This document shows positions 45,381 through 54,186 of a stretch of 64,000 bases of DNA, in pieces. Source of the stretch: RGIG4140 sp045632845 (GTDB lineage Bacteria; Pseudomonadota; Alphaproteobacteria; CAAHEQ01; UBA3637); the NCBI GenBank assembly GCA_045632845.1, contig JAZQXL010000014.1:124001-188000 (forward strand), given 5' to 3'. The notes beneath the pieces are model-generated. The model ran no database searches. It had not been told where the DNA came from and saw only the letters and a list, made by a program, of their open reading frames with translations. Both the position numbers and the translations under genes were made by a program. The number at the start of each line of letters is the position of its first letter. Within the stretch, counting starts at the first letter, position 1.

Positions 45381-45993
45381 TTGATTTACCCATTTCTTTG
45401 AGTGTTAAACGAATAACATCTGACAAGGAGGCTTCAGGATTTGCTTTTAATGTTTCAGATGCCTTAATCCCCGCCTCAGTCCTTGAATACCCCAAGCTAA
45501 CCAAAGCTGAAATTGAATCTTGCAAAATTCTAGAATCTGCAGTTACTGATGAAGTGACCCCAACAGGGTTGATTTCCATCATATCTGCCGTTAACAAACC
45601 CGCTTTTCCTTTTAGTTCTGTAACAATTCTAGTGGCAAGCTTTGGTCCAATACCTGGCACACGGGTAAACGCTTTATTATCTCCTGTCGCCACCGCCATT
45701 GAAATTTCATTCAACCCTAAAGAAGACAAAATCGCCATACCAACCTTAGCACCAACCCCTTGAACACCTGTCAATGTATTAAAAACCTCTTGTTCTGACA
45801 CAGAGGCAAAACCAAATAAGTGGATATGATCTTCTCTCACCTGTGTTTCAATAAAAAGAGAAACACTTTCCCCTTGAGGAAGCGCAGCAACAGTTTTTGT
45901 TGAACAAAAAACGCGGTAGCCAACACCCCCCACGTTCAAAAAAATAAAACCATCAAATATCCCGTCAACAAACCCCGTCAATTTTCCAATCAT
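45373..45993 (-). CDS. ruvA: Holliday junction binding protein RuvA
   Basis: 206 residues. OB domain (MIGKLTGFVDGIFDGFIFLNV), two helix-hairpin-helix motifs (VQGVGAKVGMAIL and VPGIGPKLATRIV) and the C-terminal RuvB-binding domain (ISALVSLGYSRTEAGIKAS). It heads the ruvAB-ybgC-tolQRAB operon. ruvC, usually just upstream, is absent: the next gene is dnaB on the other strand. Confidence 0.97.
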   Translation of the reverse strand: MIGKLTGFVDGIFDGFIFLNVGGVGYRVFCSTKTVAALPQGESVSLFIETQVREDHIHLFGFASVSEQEVFNTLTGVQGVGAKVGMAILSSLGLNEISMAVATGDNKAFTRVPGIGPKLATRIVTELKGKAGLLTADMMEINPVGVTSSVTADSRILQDSISALVSLGYSRTEAGIKASETLKANPEASLSDVIRLTLKEMGKSNG

Positions 45994-46220
45994 ATCAAAC
46001 CCTTTTATCCCATTCTTTCAAACAATCAACCCCTCTTTAAAAAGCAAAATTAATTGTCATAAAACCTCTTTTTGTTCTCACAATTTACTCTACTAAAAAA
46101 AAAATAAAATTGCAATCTTTTATTTTAACTTTACTTTATTATTTTTTTTGTGTATGTTAATTAATTATTAACCTTTTAAATTCGAGATCGATTCTTTTAA
46201 AATACGAGGAGTATCATTGT

Positions 46221-47666
46221 ATGATGGAAGAAACCATGCGCATTCCACCACAAAACTTGGAAGCTGAACAAGCTCTCCTTGGGGCTATTTTATCCAATAA
46301 TCGCGCAATGGAAAAGGTTTCTGAATTTTTGCGTCCTGAATGTTTTGCAAACCCTGTGCACGGCAAGATTTATGAGGCTTGTAAATTCTACATTGATCAA
46401 GGCCGCATTGCTGACCCTATCACACTCAAAGCTTATTTTGAACATGATGATAAGTTAAAAGAAGTGGGTGGTGCGTCTTATCTGATGCAATTAGCCGCAG
46501 CTTCTGCAACCATTATTAACGCAGCTGATTATGGCCGTCAAATTTTGGATAGATTTATTCGCCGTCAACTCATTGCACTTGGCAATGATGTTGTCAATGA
46601 TGCTTTTTCAATCTCGATTGATGAAGAAGCCATTTCACAGGTTGAACATGCGGAAAAACGCCTTTATGAAATTGCAAATGCAGGAGAAATGACAGGTGGT
46701 CCTCAAATTTTAAACACCGCTTTACAAGCAACCCTGATGTCTGCACAAAAAGCCATGAACACACCATCTGGTGTTTCTGGCGTTACAACAGGCCTTGTGG
46801 AAATGGACAGATTATTGGGCGGGCTGCATGATTCTGACTTGCTCATTTTAGCTGGTCGTCCTGCTATGGGTAAATCAGCGCTTGCCTTAACAATGGCTTA
46901 CAATGCTGCTGTTAAATTTGAAGAAGAAAACAAAAAACCAGGGGCTGAAAAAAAATCAGTTGCCTTCTTCTCTCTCGAAATGTCTGCAGAACAATTGGCA
47001 GGGCGTATTTTATCTGCCAAAGCTGAAGTTTCTGGCCACTTAATGAGAACAGGCAAACTCACCGACCAACAATTTGATGAATTGGCCGCTGGCGTTGCCT
47101 TACTCAGCAGAGTTCCCCTTTATTTGGATGAAACGCCAGGCATCACCGTCACAGCAATTAAAAACCGCGCAAGACGTATGAAACGGGATAAAGAAAAAGG
47201 ACTTGGCCTCATTGTTATTGACTATTTACAACTCATCAACTCAGCTGGCAGAAGCGAAAACCGTGTGCAAGAATTGTCTGAAATGACACGCCAACTTAAA
47301 ATTATGGCCAAAGAGCTCAACGTTCCTGTGCTCGTGCTTTCACAGCTCTCTCGTTTGGTTGAACAACGCGACAACAAACGCCCACAACTTTCCGACCTTC
47401 GTGAATCTGGTTCTATTGAGCAAGATGCTGATATTGTGATGTTTGTGTTCCGTGAAATTTATTATTTGCAAAACGATGTTCCCGTCAAACATTTGAACGA
47501 AACACCTGAAAAATTTGCCCTTCGTATGAAGGAATGGGAAGATAAAAAAATCCTTCTTGCCAATCAAGCAGAAGCCATTATTGCCAAACAACGTCACGGC
47601 CCTGTCGGCACCGTCAAACTCTATTTCAATGGCGAATTTGGTAAATTTGGCAACTTAGAACAATAA
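46221..47666 (+). CDS. dnaB: Replicative DNA helicase DnaB
   Basis: 481 residues. N-terminal DnaB domain (RIPPQNLEAEQALLGAIL), then the RecA-like motor with Walker A AGRPAMGKSALAL, Walker B LIVIDYLQLI, VLSQLSR and the C-terminal DLRESGSIEQDADIVMFVFR. It unwinds DNA at the replication fork and acts as a hexamer. AGGAG is nine bases before the ATG at 46221. Monocistronic; upstream is a 227-base divergent spacer with ruvA in which I see no further gene. Confidence 0.98.
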   Translation: MMEETMRIPPQNLEAEQALLGAILSNNRAMEKVSEFLRPECFANPVHGKIYEACKFYIDQGRIADPITLKAYFEHDDKLKEVGGASYLMQLAAASATIINAADYGRQILDRFIRRQLIALGNDVVNDAFSISIDEEAISQVEHAEKRLYEIANAGEMTGGPQILNTALQATLMSAQKAMNTPSGVSGVTTGLVEMDRLLGGLHDSDLLILAGRPAMGKSALALTMAYNAAVKFEEENKKPGAEKKSVAFFSLEMSAEQLAGRILSAKAEVSGHLMRTGKLTDQQFDELAAGVALLSRVPLYLDETPGITVTAIKNRARRMKRDKEKGLGLIVIDYLQLINSAGRSENRVQELSEMTRQLKIMAKELNVPVLVLSQLSRLVEQRDNKRPQLSDLRESGSIEQDADIVMFVFREIYYLQNDVPVKHLNETPEKFALRMKEWEDKKILLANQAEAIIAKQRHGPVGTVKLYFNGEFGKFGNLEQ

Positions 47667-47682
47667 GATATTACCCCCATTT

Positions 47683-47743
47683 GATAAAAATGAAAAAAAT
47701 TATCACTCTGTGTGTAGATAGGCTACATCAGATGATTTTTATC
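47683..47743. repeat. Palindromic element copy 3
   Basis: Outer arms GATAAAAAT (47683-47691) and ATTTTTATC (47735-47743) around the core TGTAG-ATAGG-CTACA (47713-47727). Directly behind dnaB. With copy 4 it forms a direct repeat of about 65 bases sharing the end CTACATCAGATGATTTTTAT. Confidence 0.8.
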
Positions 47744-47763
47744 GCTTTAGATACAAGACGCAG

Positions 47764-47869
47764 ATACACGCTTTTAACGCAATAGATAAAGATGAGAAAA
47801 ATTATCGCCGTGTAGCAAACCTACATCAGATGATTTTTATCGCTTTAGATATGCGTTAAAAGTGTGTAT
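47764..47869. repeat. Palindromic element copy 4 inside a 106-base inverted repeat
   Basis: 18-base outer arms at 47764-47781 and 47852-47869 (one G-T pair), inner arms GATAAAGAT/ATTTTTATC and the core TGTAG-CAAAC-CTACA (47811-47825). The right outer arm is the 3' end of rimI, so the last codons and stop of that gene belong to the element. Confidence 0.8.
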
Positions 47870-48285
47870 AAAAGGGCATCTTTGAAAGTGCCATCCTTCA
47901 TCTTATAATAATTTTTGCGTACACCTGTTTTTTGAAAACCCATTTTTTCGTATAAAGATATGGCGGGATGATTTTCAACATTTACTTCTAAAAAGATTTG
48001 TTGAACGGCGTGTTCTTTGGCGTATAAAATTAGATGATTTAAAAGAGCAACAGCTTTTCCTTTCCCTCTGGAATTGGGGTGCACCAAAATGGTCAAAATT
48101 TCCATTTCATCCAATACGTGGGAAACAAGAAGAAGGCTTTCTTCATCAATCCAACCTTTTGTTGTGGGCAGGGAAAGCAAACTCAAAAACTCTTTTTTAT
48201 CCCAAGGGTGATCAAAAGAAGTGGCATGCAACTGAACCGCCACATCCACATAGGCTTCACTTAGTTGACAAAGTGACATCTGCAT
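47845..48285 (-). CDS. rimI: Ribosomal-protein-alanine N-acetyltransferase RimI
   Basis: 146 residues, GNAT fold. Acetyl-CoA motif VHPNSRGKGKAVALLNHLI ([R]-x-x-G-x-[GA] as SRGKGK), then FLEVNVENHPAISLYEKMGFQKTGVRKNYY, the RimI signature. It acetylates the N-terminal alanine of ribosomal protein S18 in E. coli. It overlaps tsaB by 29 bases, a common tsaB-rimI pairing. Its 3' end lies in a long inverted repeat. Confidence 0.93.
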   Translation of the reverse strand: MQMSLCQLSEAYVDVAVQLHATSFDHPWDKKEFLSLLSLPTTKGWIDEESLLLVSHVLDEMEILTILVHPNSRGKGKAVALLNHLILYAKEHAVQQIFLEVNVENHPAISLYEKMGFQKTGVRKNYYKMKDGTFKDALLYTLLTHI

Positions 48286-48871
48286 CTCTTAAATAAAGGG
48301 GTTCTGCTGGCAAATTATCATTTCCCCGCAACTTAGCAATTTTTGCAATTTGATTAGAAAGAGAAAAATCATTGTCCCGCACTGAAAATCCTGCTTTTTT
48401 GAATTCTTCAGGCACATCTGAAGCCACCAATTTAGGGGATAAAATCTCAATTTCTTCCATCGACATTACCCGTGGTTCAAAAATCTCTTCCAACTTAGCG
48501 TTATAACCTGCAACATAAAAATCACCCCGTTTTGTATCAAGCGCAACAAGAACATCCTCATTGGCACCATAAGCATATGCTTCCAACGAAGACACACCCA
48601 AAACAGGCACGCCTAATGCCAACGCAAGCCCTCTAGCCGCAGATAAAGCAATTCTTACCCCCGTGAATGACCCAGGACCAACTCCAACAGACACAGCTGA
48701 CAAGTCTTTAATATTCTTCCTAGCTTTTTGAAACAAGGTTTGAATTTCTGGAATCAAGCGTTCTGCTTGACCCCGAAGCATCACTTCATCAAATGATGCA
48801 ATCAATTCTTCCCCCTCAAAAAGGGACAAGGATAATGTTGTTGAGGCCGTGTCTAATGATAATAAAAGCAT
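48257..48871 (-). CDS. tsaB: tRNA t6A biosynthesis protein TsaB
   Basis: 204 residues, ASKHA fold. MLLLSLDTASTTLSLSL at the start, SVGVGPGSFTGVRIALSAARGLALALGVPVLGVSSLEA and LVALDTKRGDFYVA match TsaB (YeaZ). It is the partner of TsaD in threonylcarbamoyl modification of A37 in tRNAs that read ANN codons. GAAGAGGAAA precedes the ATG. Confidence 0.95.
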   Translation of the reverse strand: MLLLSLDTASTTLSLSLFEGEELIASFDEVMLRGQAERLIPEIQTLFQKARKNIKDLSAVSVGVGPGSFTGVRIALSAARGLALALGVPVLGVSSLEAYAYGANEDVLVALDTKRGDFYVAGYNAKLEEIFEPRVMSMEEIEILSPKLVASDVPEEFKKAGFSVRDNDFSLSNQIAKIAKLRGNDNLPAEPLYLRDADVTLSTK

Positions 48872-48905
48872 AGTTTCCTCTTCAAAAGATTATAAAACTA
48901 AGCTT

Positions 48906-48934
48906 ATATTATCGTATTTTTTTTAAAATTTCAA
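48906..48934 (-). promoter_or_regulatory. Promoter of tsaB-rimI
   Basis: Minus strand TTGAAA (48934-48929), 17 bases, TAATAT (48911-48906). Confidence 0.65.
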
Positions 48935-49015
48935 GTTTTATCAAACAAGTTAAGAAAAAGAAAAACAGCTTAATTTAGCGTCAAATAAAAAAATATACTT
49001 ATTACAAAAAAAATA

Positions 49016-49024
49016 TGCTATAAT
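49016..49024 (+). promoter_or_regulatory. Extended -10 promoter of the 1063-residue ankyrin gene
   Basis: TGCTATAAT, an extended -10 box (TG-N-TATAAT). No good -35 box is found at the usual distance, which is normal for this class. Confidence 0.6.
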
Positions 49025-49064
49025 GGAATTAGTATGGGGAAAAATTATTTAGGGACGAAAAAAA

Positions 49065-52000
49065 ATGGATTACGCAACATATATTGGCTCATTATGGGAA
49101 TCAAAAGACATAGCCTTATTATATCGAGAACTTGCAAACGTTCCAAATCATACCTTTTATGTCTCAGGAGCAAACGGAAATACCATAAAACTCGATTTCA
49201 ATATGATTAATGACTTACTGAGATATTATAATAACGGCGATATAACAGCAACTTTTAAACATATACAGCAACACTGGGGGAACGAGGTACATTTACAAAT
49301 GCCTGACGGACGTACTATTGTCAATGACCAAAATGCATTTATTGACATCTACACAACCAATCGAGCTCCAAAAAATTCAGGATTAAAATTCCATTTACCC
49401 GTTCACGTAAATGATGTGAACAAAATGGAAGTCATTATGAAAAAAATGTACAACATCAACCCAAATTTTATGTACAAATATGCACCAAACGGATTGGGAG
49501 GAAATCAAGTTGGTAAAGTTTTAACAATTTATGCTGACGAAGGATTAGACACTCCTGAAACTTTACACAAATTTACAAAACAATTATTATCTGAGATGCA
49601 ACAATATGGGATTAGAACTTATTCCCCTGCAGATTTAAAACGTACAAGTTCAAACCCTAATTTATTAAATGATAAAGTCGAATGGCAAGTTAAAGGTGCT
49701 GAAGGAAAAATATATTATTCATATGATGGAAATAGTGAAAACGGATACAGAGGAAATTTAAAGTATAATCCAAATGTAAATACAGCTGGGTATGTTCGTG
49801 CTAGTGATGGTGATAGACGCCCCTACAAAGCTATAAATGATCCATTTGAATATGAAGTTGATTTAAATTATGACCATCCACGCACAGCTTATAATAACAA
49901 CAGTATAAATCCCCCTAATCAAAATCCACCACAACGAAGAGTTTTAGAAATTGGTGAAGGGATGGGAGATGCTGCTCAAGAAAATGTACGTGAACTTTAT
50001 AGAAGAGCTCTTCAAGAAGGCTTGAACCCCGGTAAAAGTGCTTTCTCTGACCAAATACCAAGCTCCTATCGTTTGACATTAAATGACACCCCTGAAGCTT
50101 GGGAATTTATCAGAAGAAACTTATCCCCAGATGGACGCAGCATAATAAATAATAGGCAAAATCCACCTCAGCAAAGAGTTTTAGAAATTGGTGAAGGGAT
50201 GGGAGATGCTGCTCAAGAAAATGTACGTGAACTTTATAGAAGAGCTCTTCAAGAAGGCTTGAACCCCAATAAAAGTGCTTTCTCTGACCAAATACCAAGC
50301 TCCTATCGTTTGACATTAAATGACACCCCTGAAGCTTGGGAATTTATCAGAAGAAACTTATCTCCAGATGGACGCAGCATTGTTACAAATCCCCATACCA
50401 CACCTTCAAATAACAATAAACCCAACACTCAGTCATCTTTTTCAGATCGGGCAAAACAACTACAAGAAGCCTTAAATAAAGGGATAACTGGCGCAAGGCA
50501 AACCGCAGCTGCAACCGCAGAAAAAATCAACAGAGGCATTCAATCAGCACGACAAATTCAAACACGTCTCACTCAAGCTGCTGTCGCAAGAATCGGTGCT
50601 TTACCTGGTGGAACAAGGGCCCTTCAAGCTGCACGAACAGTCAGCAATGTCGGATCAAAAGCAGCAGGACCATTAGTTTTATTAAGTGCCGCATTAGACC
50701 CAAAAGGATCTAGAGAATTTGTTGATGATGTTGTAAACTTGCGTGTTGGCAAAATTGCAAGCGAAACATGGGAAGGCACAACGCAAATGGTTTTGCACCC
50801 TGTTGATACCGCCCAAGCCATGTATGACATGGCTAGCGATGCTGTAAGAAACAGATATAAAAATGCTGAAACAGTTGGTGATTATGTTGCCGAAACAGGC
50901 AGAGCAGCAGGAAAAGGTTTCCTCAATATTGGTGACACTGTATGGGGCAGCGTATCAAGTATAAAAACAGCACAAGCACGTAGCATTAACTGGCTTTTAC
51001 AAAAAAGTGGAGTAAATACACAAATTGCAACAGATACCCTTTCATATGAAGCATATAAACGAGATCCAATCGCCTTTTTGGGGAACTTAGTTGTTCCAAC
51101 AACCGTTAACACAGAAACTGGTTTGCGTTCAGATGACGATTTAATGAGTTTGATCAGTCGAGATAATCCAAAGGCATTAGAAGCTTATATTGCCACAGGG
51201 AAAGAAGATGTTAACCGCAATATTCAAGGCTCTTATCATGGAAATAATCACACCCCTTATAACACAGCCTTGCAATTTGCTGTTGCCTCAGGAAACATGA
51301 AGGTTGCACGAGTTCTTTATCAGCAAAATGGCGTAAACTACAATGGGAAAAATAGCTCAACTTGGGAAACAACTGTTATGACATTACTCCGTCATAACGC
51401 ACCAGATCAAGATGAACCTTCTTTTTTAACAGGAAAACCAACTGTATCTGAATTTTCAGATGAAGGGTATGCTGAATATATGACTACACAAGCAATGATT
51501 GATGACCTCATCCTAAACAAAAAAATCGATCTCAATGCTGTTAATTTTGCTGGGCAAGATACCTTTTTAGTTGCAGCAGAATCAGGCAATGTGACAACAG
51601 CAACCCTTTGTTTAGGAAAAGGTTCAAACATCAACAGAACCGCTTTAAATGGTTGGAATGCTCTGCATTATTGCCACCACAATCAAGAAATGGTTAGCAT
51701 GTTGTTAGAACAAGGAATTGATGCAAACCAAGCGAACAAAAGAGGAGAAACAGCTTTAATGTTTTCCTTAGAAGGAAAACCTACAAAAAGAAATACAAAT
51801 TCCGTCAGTATGCTCTTGTTAGCTTCTAATGAAGAAGGACTCAACAGACTAAAAGCTTCACCAAAACATTTAAAATTATTGGATAAGCTCATGGAAGAAC
51901 ATCCAGCATCAAAAGACATTATTTTGGGGATGGAAGGACACCCTTTACAAGCATTTTTCAAAGAAAGATACCCCGATGAAGCAACTGCTTATGAAGCACA

Positions 52001-52256
52001 ATTAGCTCAAGAAAATAACAGCACAGCAACACCTTCCAACACTCAAAACAATGAAAACAGCCAACCTGTTGCATCACGTGAAGATGCTTCTTCTGAAACA
52101 AGATCTACTGATCCAAAATCAACCCAACAAACAGAACCCTCAGAACAAACAAGAACAGGTGATGCAACCCAAACTTTGGCTCAAAACGCACAGGCTGTTC
52201 CAAATGAAACAAATGATACTTTGGCTCAAACACGTGCTGATCAAGCCACTAGATAA
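49065..52256 (+). CDS. Large ankyrin protein with possible OspF/LanKC-lyase-like N-terminal domain
   Basis: 1063 residues. Residues 105-225 contain K108-F-H110, then K138 (MYKYA), GKVLTIYADE and KIYYSYDG. SpvC and OspF (phosphothreonine lyases) and the lyase domain of class III/IV lanthipeptide synthetases use K-x-H and a second lysine about 30 residues later, so an eliminase fold is possible; this is a pattern match only. Residues 285-443 hold two nearly identical 79-residue repeats. A helical, alanine-rich middle (about 460-700) includes one apolar stretch near 535-555. Ankyrin repeats follow (about 705-975) and the last 70 residues are disordered S/T/Q/E-rich. No signal peptide; it looks like a secreted or injected effector. 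Monocistronic with its own terminator. Confidence 0.85.
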   Translation: MDYATYIGSLWESKDIALLYRELANVPNHTFYVSGANGNTIKLDFNMINDLLRYYNNGDITATFKHIQQHWGNEVHLQMPDGRTIVNDQNAFIDIYTTNRAPKNSGLKFHLPVHVNDVNKMEVIMKKMYNINPNFMYKYAPNGLGGNQVGKVLTIYADEGLDTPETLHKFTKQLLSEMQQYGIRTYSPADLKRTSSNPNLLNDKVEWQVKGAEGKIYYSYDGNSENGYRGNLKYNPNVNTAGYVRASDGDRRPYKAINDPFEYEVDLNYDHPRTAYNNNSINPPNQNPPQRRVLEIGEGMGDAAQENVRELYRRALQEGLNPGKSAFSDQIPSSYRLTLNDTPEAWEFIRRNLSPDGRSIINNRQNPPQQRVLEIGEGMGDAAQENVRELYRRALQEGLNPNKSAFSDQIPSSYRLTLNDTPEAWEFIRRNLSPDGRSIVTNPHTTPSNNNKPNTQSSFSDRAKQLQEALNKGITGARQTAAATAEKINRGIQSARQIQTRLTQAAVARIGALPGGTRALQAARTVSNVGSKAAGPLVLLSAALDPKGSREFVDDVVNLRVGKIASETWEGTTQMVLHPVDTAQAMYDMASDAVRNRYKNAETVGDYVAETGRAAGKGFLNIGDTVWGSVSSIKTAQARSINWLLQKSGVNTQIATDTLSYEAYKRDPIAFLGNLVVPTTVNTETGLRSDDDLMSLISRDNPKALEAYIATGKEDVNRNIQGSYHGNNHTPYNTALQFAVASGNMKVARVLYQQNGVNYNGKNSSTWETTVMTLLRHNAPDQDEPSFLTGKPTVSEFSDEGYAEYMTTQAMIDDLILNKKIDLNAVNFAGQDTFLVAAESGNVTTATLCLGKGSNINRTALNGWNALHYCHHNQEMVSMLLEQGIDANQANKRGETALMFSLEGKPTKRNTNSVSMLLLASNEEGLNRLKASPKHLKLLDKLMEEHPASKDIILGMEGHPLQAFFKERYPDEATAYEAQLAQENNSTATPSNTQNNENSQPVASREDASSETRSTDPKSTQQTEPSEQTRTGDATQTLAQNAQAVPNETNDTLAQTRADQATR
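49920..50393 (+). repeat. Two tandem copies of a 237-base coding repeat
   Basis: Copy 1 is 49920-50156 and copy 2 is 50157-50393. They differ at only a few bases, and both encode a 79-residue helical unit containing LEIGEGMGDAAQENVRELYR and FIRRNLSPDGRSI. The near identity implies a recent duplication or gene conversion. Confidence 0.92.
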
Positions 52257-52275
52257 TTTTGCAAAAAACGAATAA

Positions 52276-52305
52276 AAAAACCCGCCGGCAAAGGGCGGGT
52301 TTTTA
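52276..52305. terminator. Strong bidirectional terminator
   Basis: CCCGCC and GGCGGG with loop GGCAAA-like bases, A run before and T run after, between converging genes. Confidence 0.95.
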
Positions 52306-52318
52306 AGTAGATTTAAAA

Positions 52319-52981
52319 TCAAATGTTACTCATTTTTTTTGACTTGGAAAGTGATTTATCTGCTTTTAACAAAAACGGGGTTAACACTTTAAAAATTGGA
52401 TAAAAAACAAGCGACAGAGGCAAGAATAACCATACTTTCACCCATTCTGCATACGATGAAAAAACAAGAAAAAATACTCCCATACATTTAAACAACCCCA
52501 AAAAATACCCCCCAGTACAAACATATGCAGGATCACTCTTTTTGTATTTGTATTCAAAGACTTTGGGAATGTTTAATAAATGAGCACAAACCAAAAGCAT
52601 AATCCAACCTTTCAAACGATCTATATCTGACGACAGCAGTTGTACAAAATAATGAACTCCCCCATACTGATTGTTGATGGCACAACCTATAAAAAAATAA
52701 AATGGCACATACATAAACAACGTTAATATACAAAAAGAAACAATTTGCAAGACTTGAACTAATTTTGAAGAATTTGGATTATACGCCTTTGGTCCAGCAA
52801 AATAAGTATATGAACGCACCCAACAATCAATCGTTCCAACAATAAACATACCAGTTGCAAAAACAATATAGCAATCATTAATGGACCAATCAAACAAAAA
52901 AGAAACTGATAACAGCACCATAAAAACAACAGAATATACTAAATCGCTCACCTTTTCCATAAAATTATTTTTTACGCTCAT
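52319..52981 (-). CDS. Polytopic membrane protein of unknown function
   Basis: 220 residues from ATG at 52981, with AAGGA eight bases upstream; an upstream in-frame TTG is unlikely. Five or six hydrophobic helices are visible (about 14-35, 38-55, 78-103, 128-142, 158-178 and 182-205). A charged C-terminal tail rich in K and S follows. No known motif. It follows a small acidic protein gene by 20 bases and may share its transcript. Confidence 0.75.
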   Translation of the reverse strand: MSVKNNFMEKVSDLVYSVVFMVLLSVSFLFDWSINDCYIVFATGMFIVGTIDCWVRSYTYFAGPKAYNPNSSKLVQVLQIVSFCILTLFMYVPFYFFIGCAINNQYGGVHYFVQLLSSDIDRLKGWIMLLVCAHLLNIPKVFEYKYKKSDPAYVCTGGYFLGLFKCMGVFFLVFSSYAEWVKVWLFLPLSLVFYPIFKVLTPFLLKADKSLSKSKKMSNI

Positions 52982-53001
52982 ATCGTTATTCCTTATAAAA
53001 A

Positions 53002-53217
53002 TCAAATAAAAAACTCATCCTCTTCATCTGCTTCAGCCATTGCGATAAGTTCTTCTTCCTCATCCTCTTCATCTGAGAAAAAAGAGGAAGTATTTTCAGC
53101 ATCTTGATCCTCATTTTTCAAATAAGTGTTTTCTTGAGGTTTTGTTTCAGCCTCTTTTTCTTTAAAATCAACCTCAGTTAATCCAAACATTTCTTTTAAC
53201 AACTTAAGTGGGTCCAT
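53002..53217 (-). CDS. Small acidic protein
   Basis: 71 residues from the ATG at 53217, for which GGAGG is five bases upstream; an ATG at 53229 is the alternative. The N-terminus (MDPLKLLKEMFGLTEVDF) could form an amphipathic helix, while the rest is extremely acidic (SDEEDEEEEL and a final EADEEDEFFI). Such tails are disordered and often bind basic partners or metal ions. Paired with the downstream membrane protein. Family unknown. Confidence 0.65.
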   Translation of the reverse strand: MDPLKLLKEMFGLTEVDFKEKEAETKPQENTYLKNEDQDAENTSSFFSDEEDEEEELIAMAEADEEDEFFI

Positions 53218-53274
53218 ATTCGCCTCCATCTGCCTTCACATTACACCCTTTTTTATTAAAATAACAGAAATTAG

Positions 53275-53303
53275 TTGTTTAATGATAAAAAAAATTTTAT
53301 AAA
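53275..53303 (+). promoter_or_regulatory. Promoter of the cysteine-module operon
   Basis: TTGTTT (53275-53280), 17 bases, TATAAA (53298-53303), 30 bases before the ATG. Confidence 0.6.
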
Positions 53304-53333
53304 AAAAAATAACAACAACATAAAGGAGGGACA

Positions 53334-54185
53334 ATGCGCTACATAGCTTTACTCATTTTATTAGGCATTTCAATTTCAAGTACGCTCAATGCTCAAGAAT
53401 GCCCAAAAGAAAAACCCGTTATTTGGCTTGATGGAAATTGCATCACCTGTGAAGAAACCAAAGCAAACCTTGAAAAAATGGGAAATATACACTCAAAAAA
53501 CCCAAATGATTTTTTCAAATTTATGAATATGCTTGAAAGTGCTCAAAAAAATTGTCCTGAAGCTCAAAACTCTGCTGAAAAATCTGATAAAAAGGAAGAA
53601 ACAAAGTCCATAAATGGCGAATGTCCACTCGAAAAACCTTTGATTGACAAATGGGGGGACTGCCATTCTTGCGACAACCCTCAACCCATTGAGATACCTT
53701 TTGACAAGCTCCATTTATGTGAACAACTTTGTTCATCTGAGGCAAAAAGATACCAATCTGGCCCTTATTGTTTACCAAAAAAATGTCCTGAGGAAACCCC
53801 TTTGATGGACAAAAACGGAAACTGTCACAGTTGCCTTTCTTCTCAAAAAAATATTGATGCGGTTGCAGGCTGCGAAAGTTGCGAAAATCGATTTTTCTCA
53901 GGTATGTGGATGGAAAATGGATTAGGAGGTATTACTTGCGATTTAAAAGATCAAAGCATTTTTTATGATGCTAAAAAGCAAGCTTCTTTTGATGAATTAT
54001 TGGCAAAAAACTGTCCAGATAACAAACCCATTTTAGATGAAGATGGTAATTGTATGCCCTGCCTTTATCACCATGATGTTAACGCCATAAAAGGGTGTGA
54101 AAAATGTCCAAACCGCTTCATTGGTGGATACAGTGCAACACCTTATACATATTTTTTCAAATGCGAAATGAAAGAGGATGAATAA
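53334..54185 (+). CDS. Secreted cysteine-rich protein, four CPxxKPL..D..GNCxxC modules
   Basis: 283 residues with AAAGGAGGG. Signal peptide 1-20 (LLILLGISISSTLNA). Four modules begin with CPKEKPVIWLDGNCITC, CPLEKPLIDKWGDCHSC, CPEETPLMDKNGNCHSC and CPDNKPILDEDGNCMPC. Modules 3 and 4 go on to a second C..C..R(F) motif (GCESCENRFFSG, GCEKCPNRFIGG) that recurs in the next gene. About 25 cysteines point to disulfides or metal binding outside the cytosol. The gene ends just before the next start. Function unknown. Confidence 0.82.
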   Translation: MRYIALLILLGISISSTLNAQECPKEKPVIWLDGNCITCEETKANLEKMGNIHSKNPNDFFKFMNMLESAQKNCPEAQNSAEKSDKKEETKSINGECPLEKPLIDKWGDCHSCDNPQPIEIPFDKLHLCEQLCSSEAKRYQSGPYCLPKKCPEETPLMDKNGNCHSCLSSQKNIDAVAGCESCENRFFSGMWMENGLGGITCDLKDQSIFYDAKKQASFDELLAKNCPDNKPILDEDGNCMPCLYHHDVNAIKGCEKCPNRFIGGYSATPYTYFFKCEMKEDE

Positions 54186-54186
54186 C

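Noticed and set aside
47683..47869. CRISPR array, from the repeated hairpins behind dnaB
   Set aside because: Only two imperfect copies, no regular spacers and no cas genes.
49920..50393. Insertion sequence or CRISPR, from the direct repeats
   Set aside because: Both copies stay in frame in one gene with no spacer or terminal inverted repeats, so it is an internal coding duplication.
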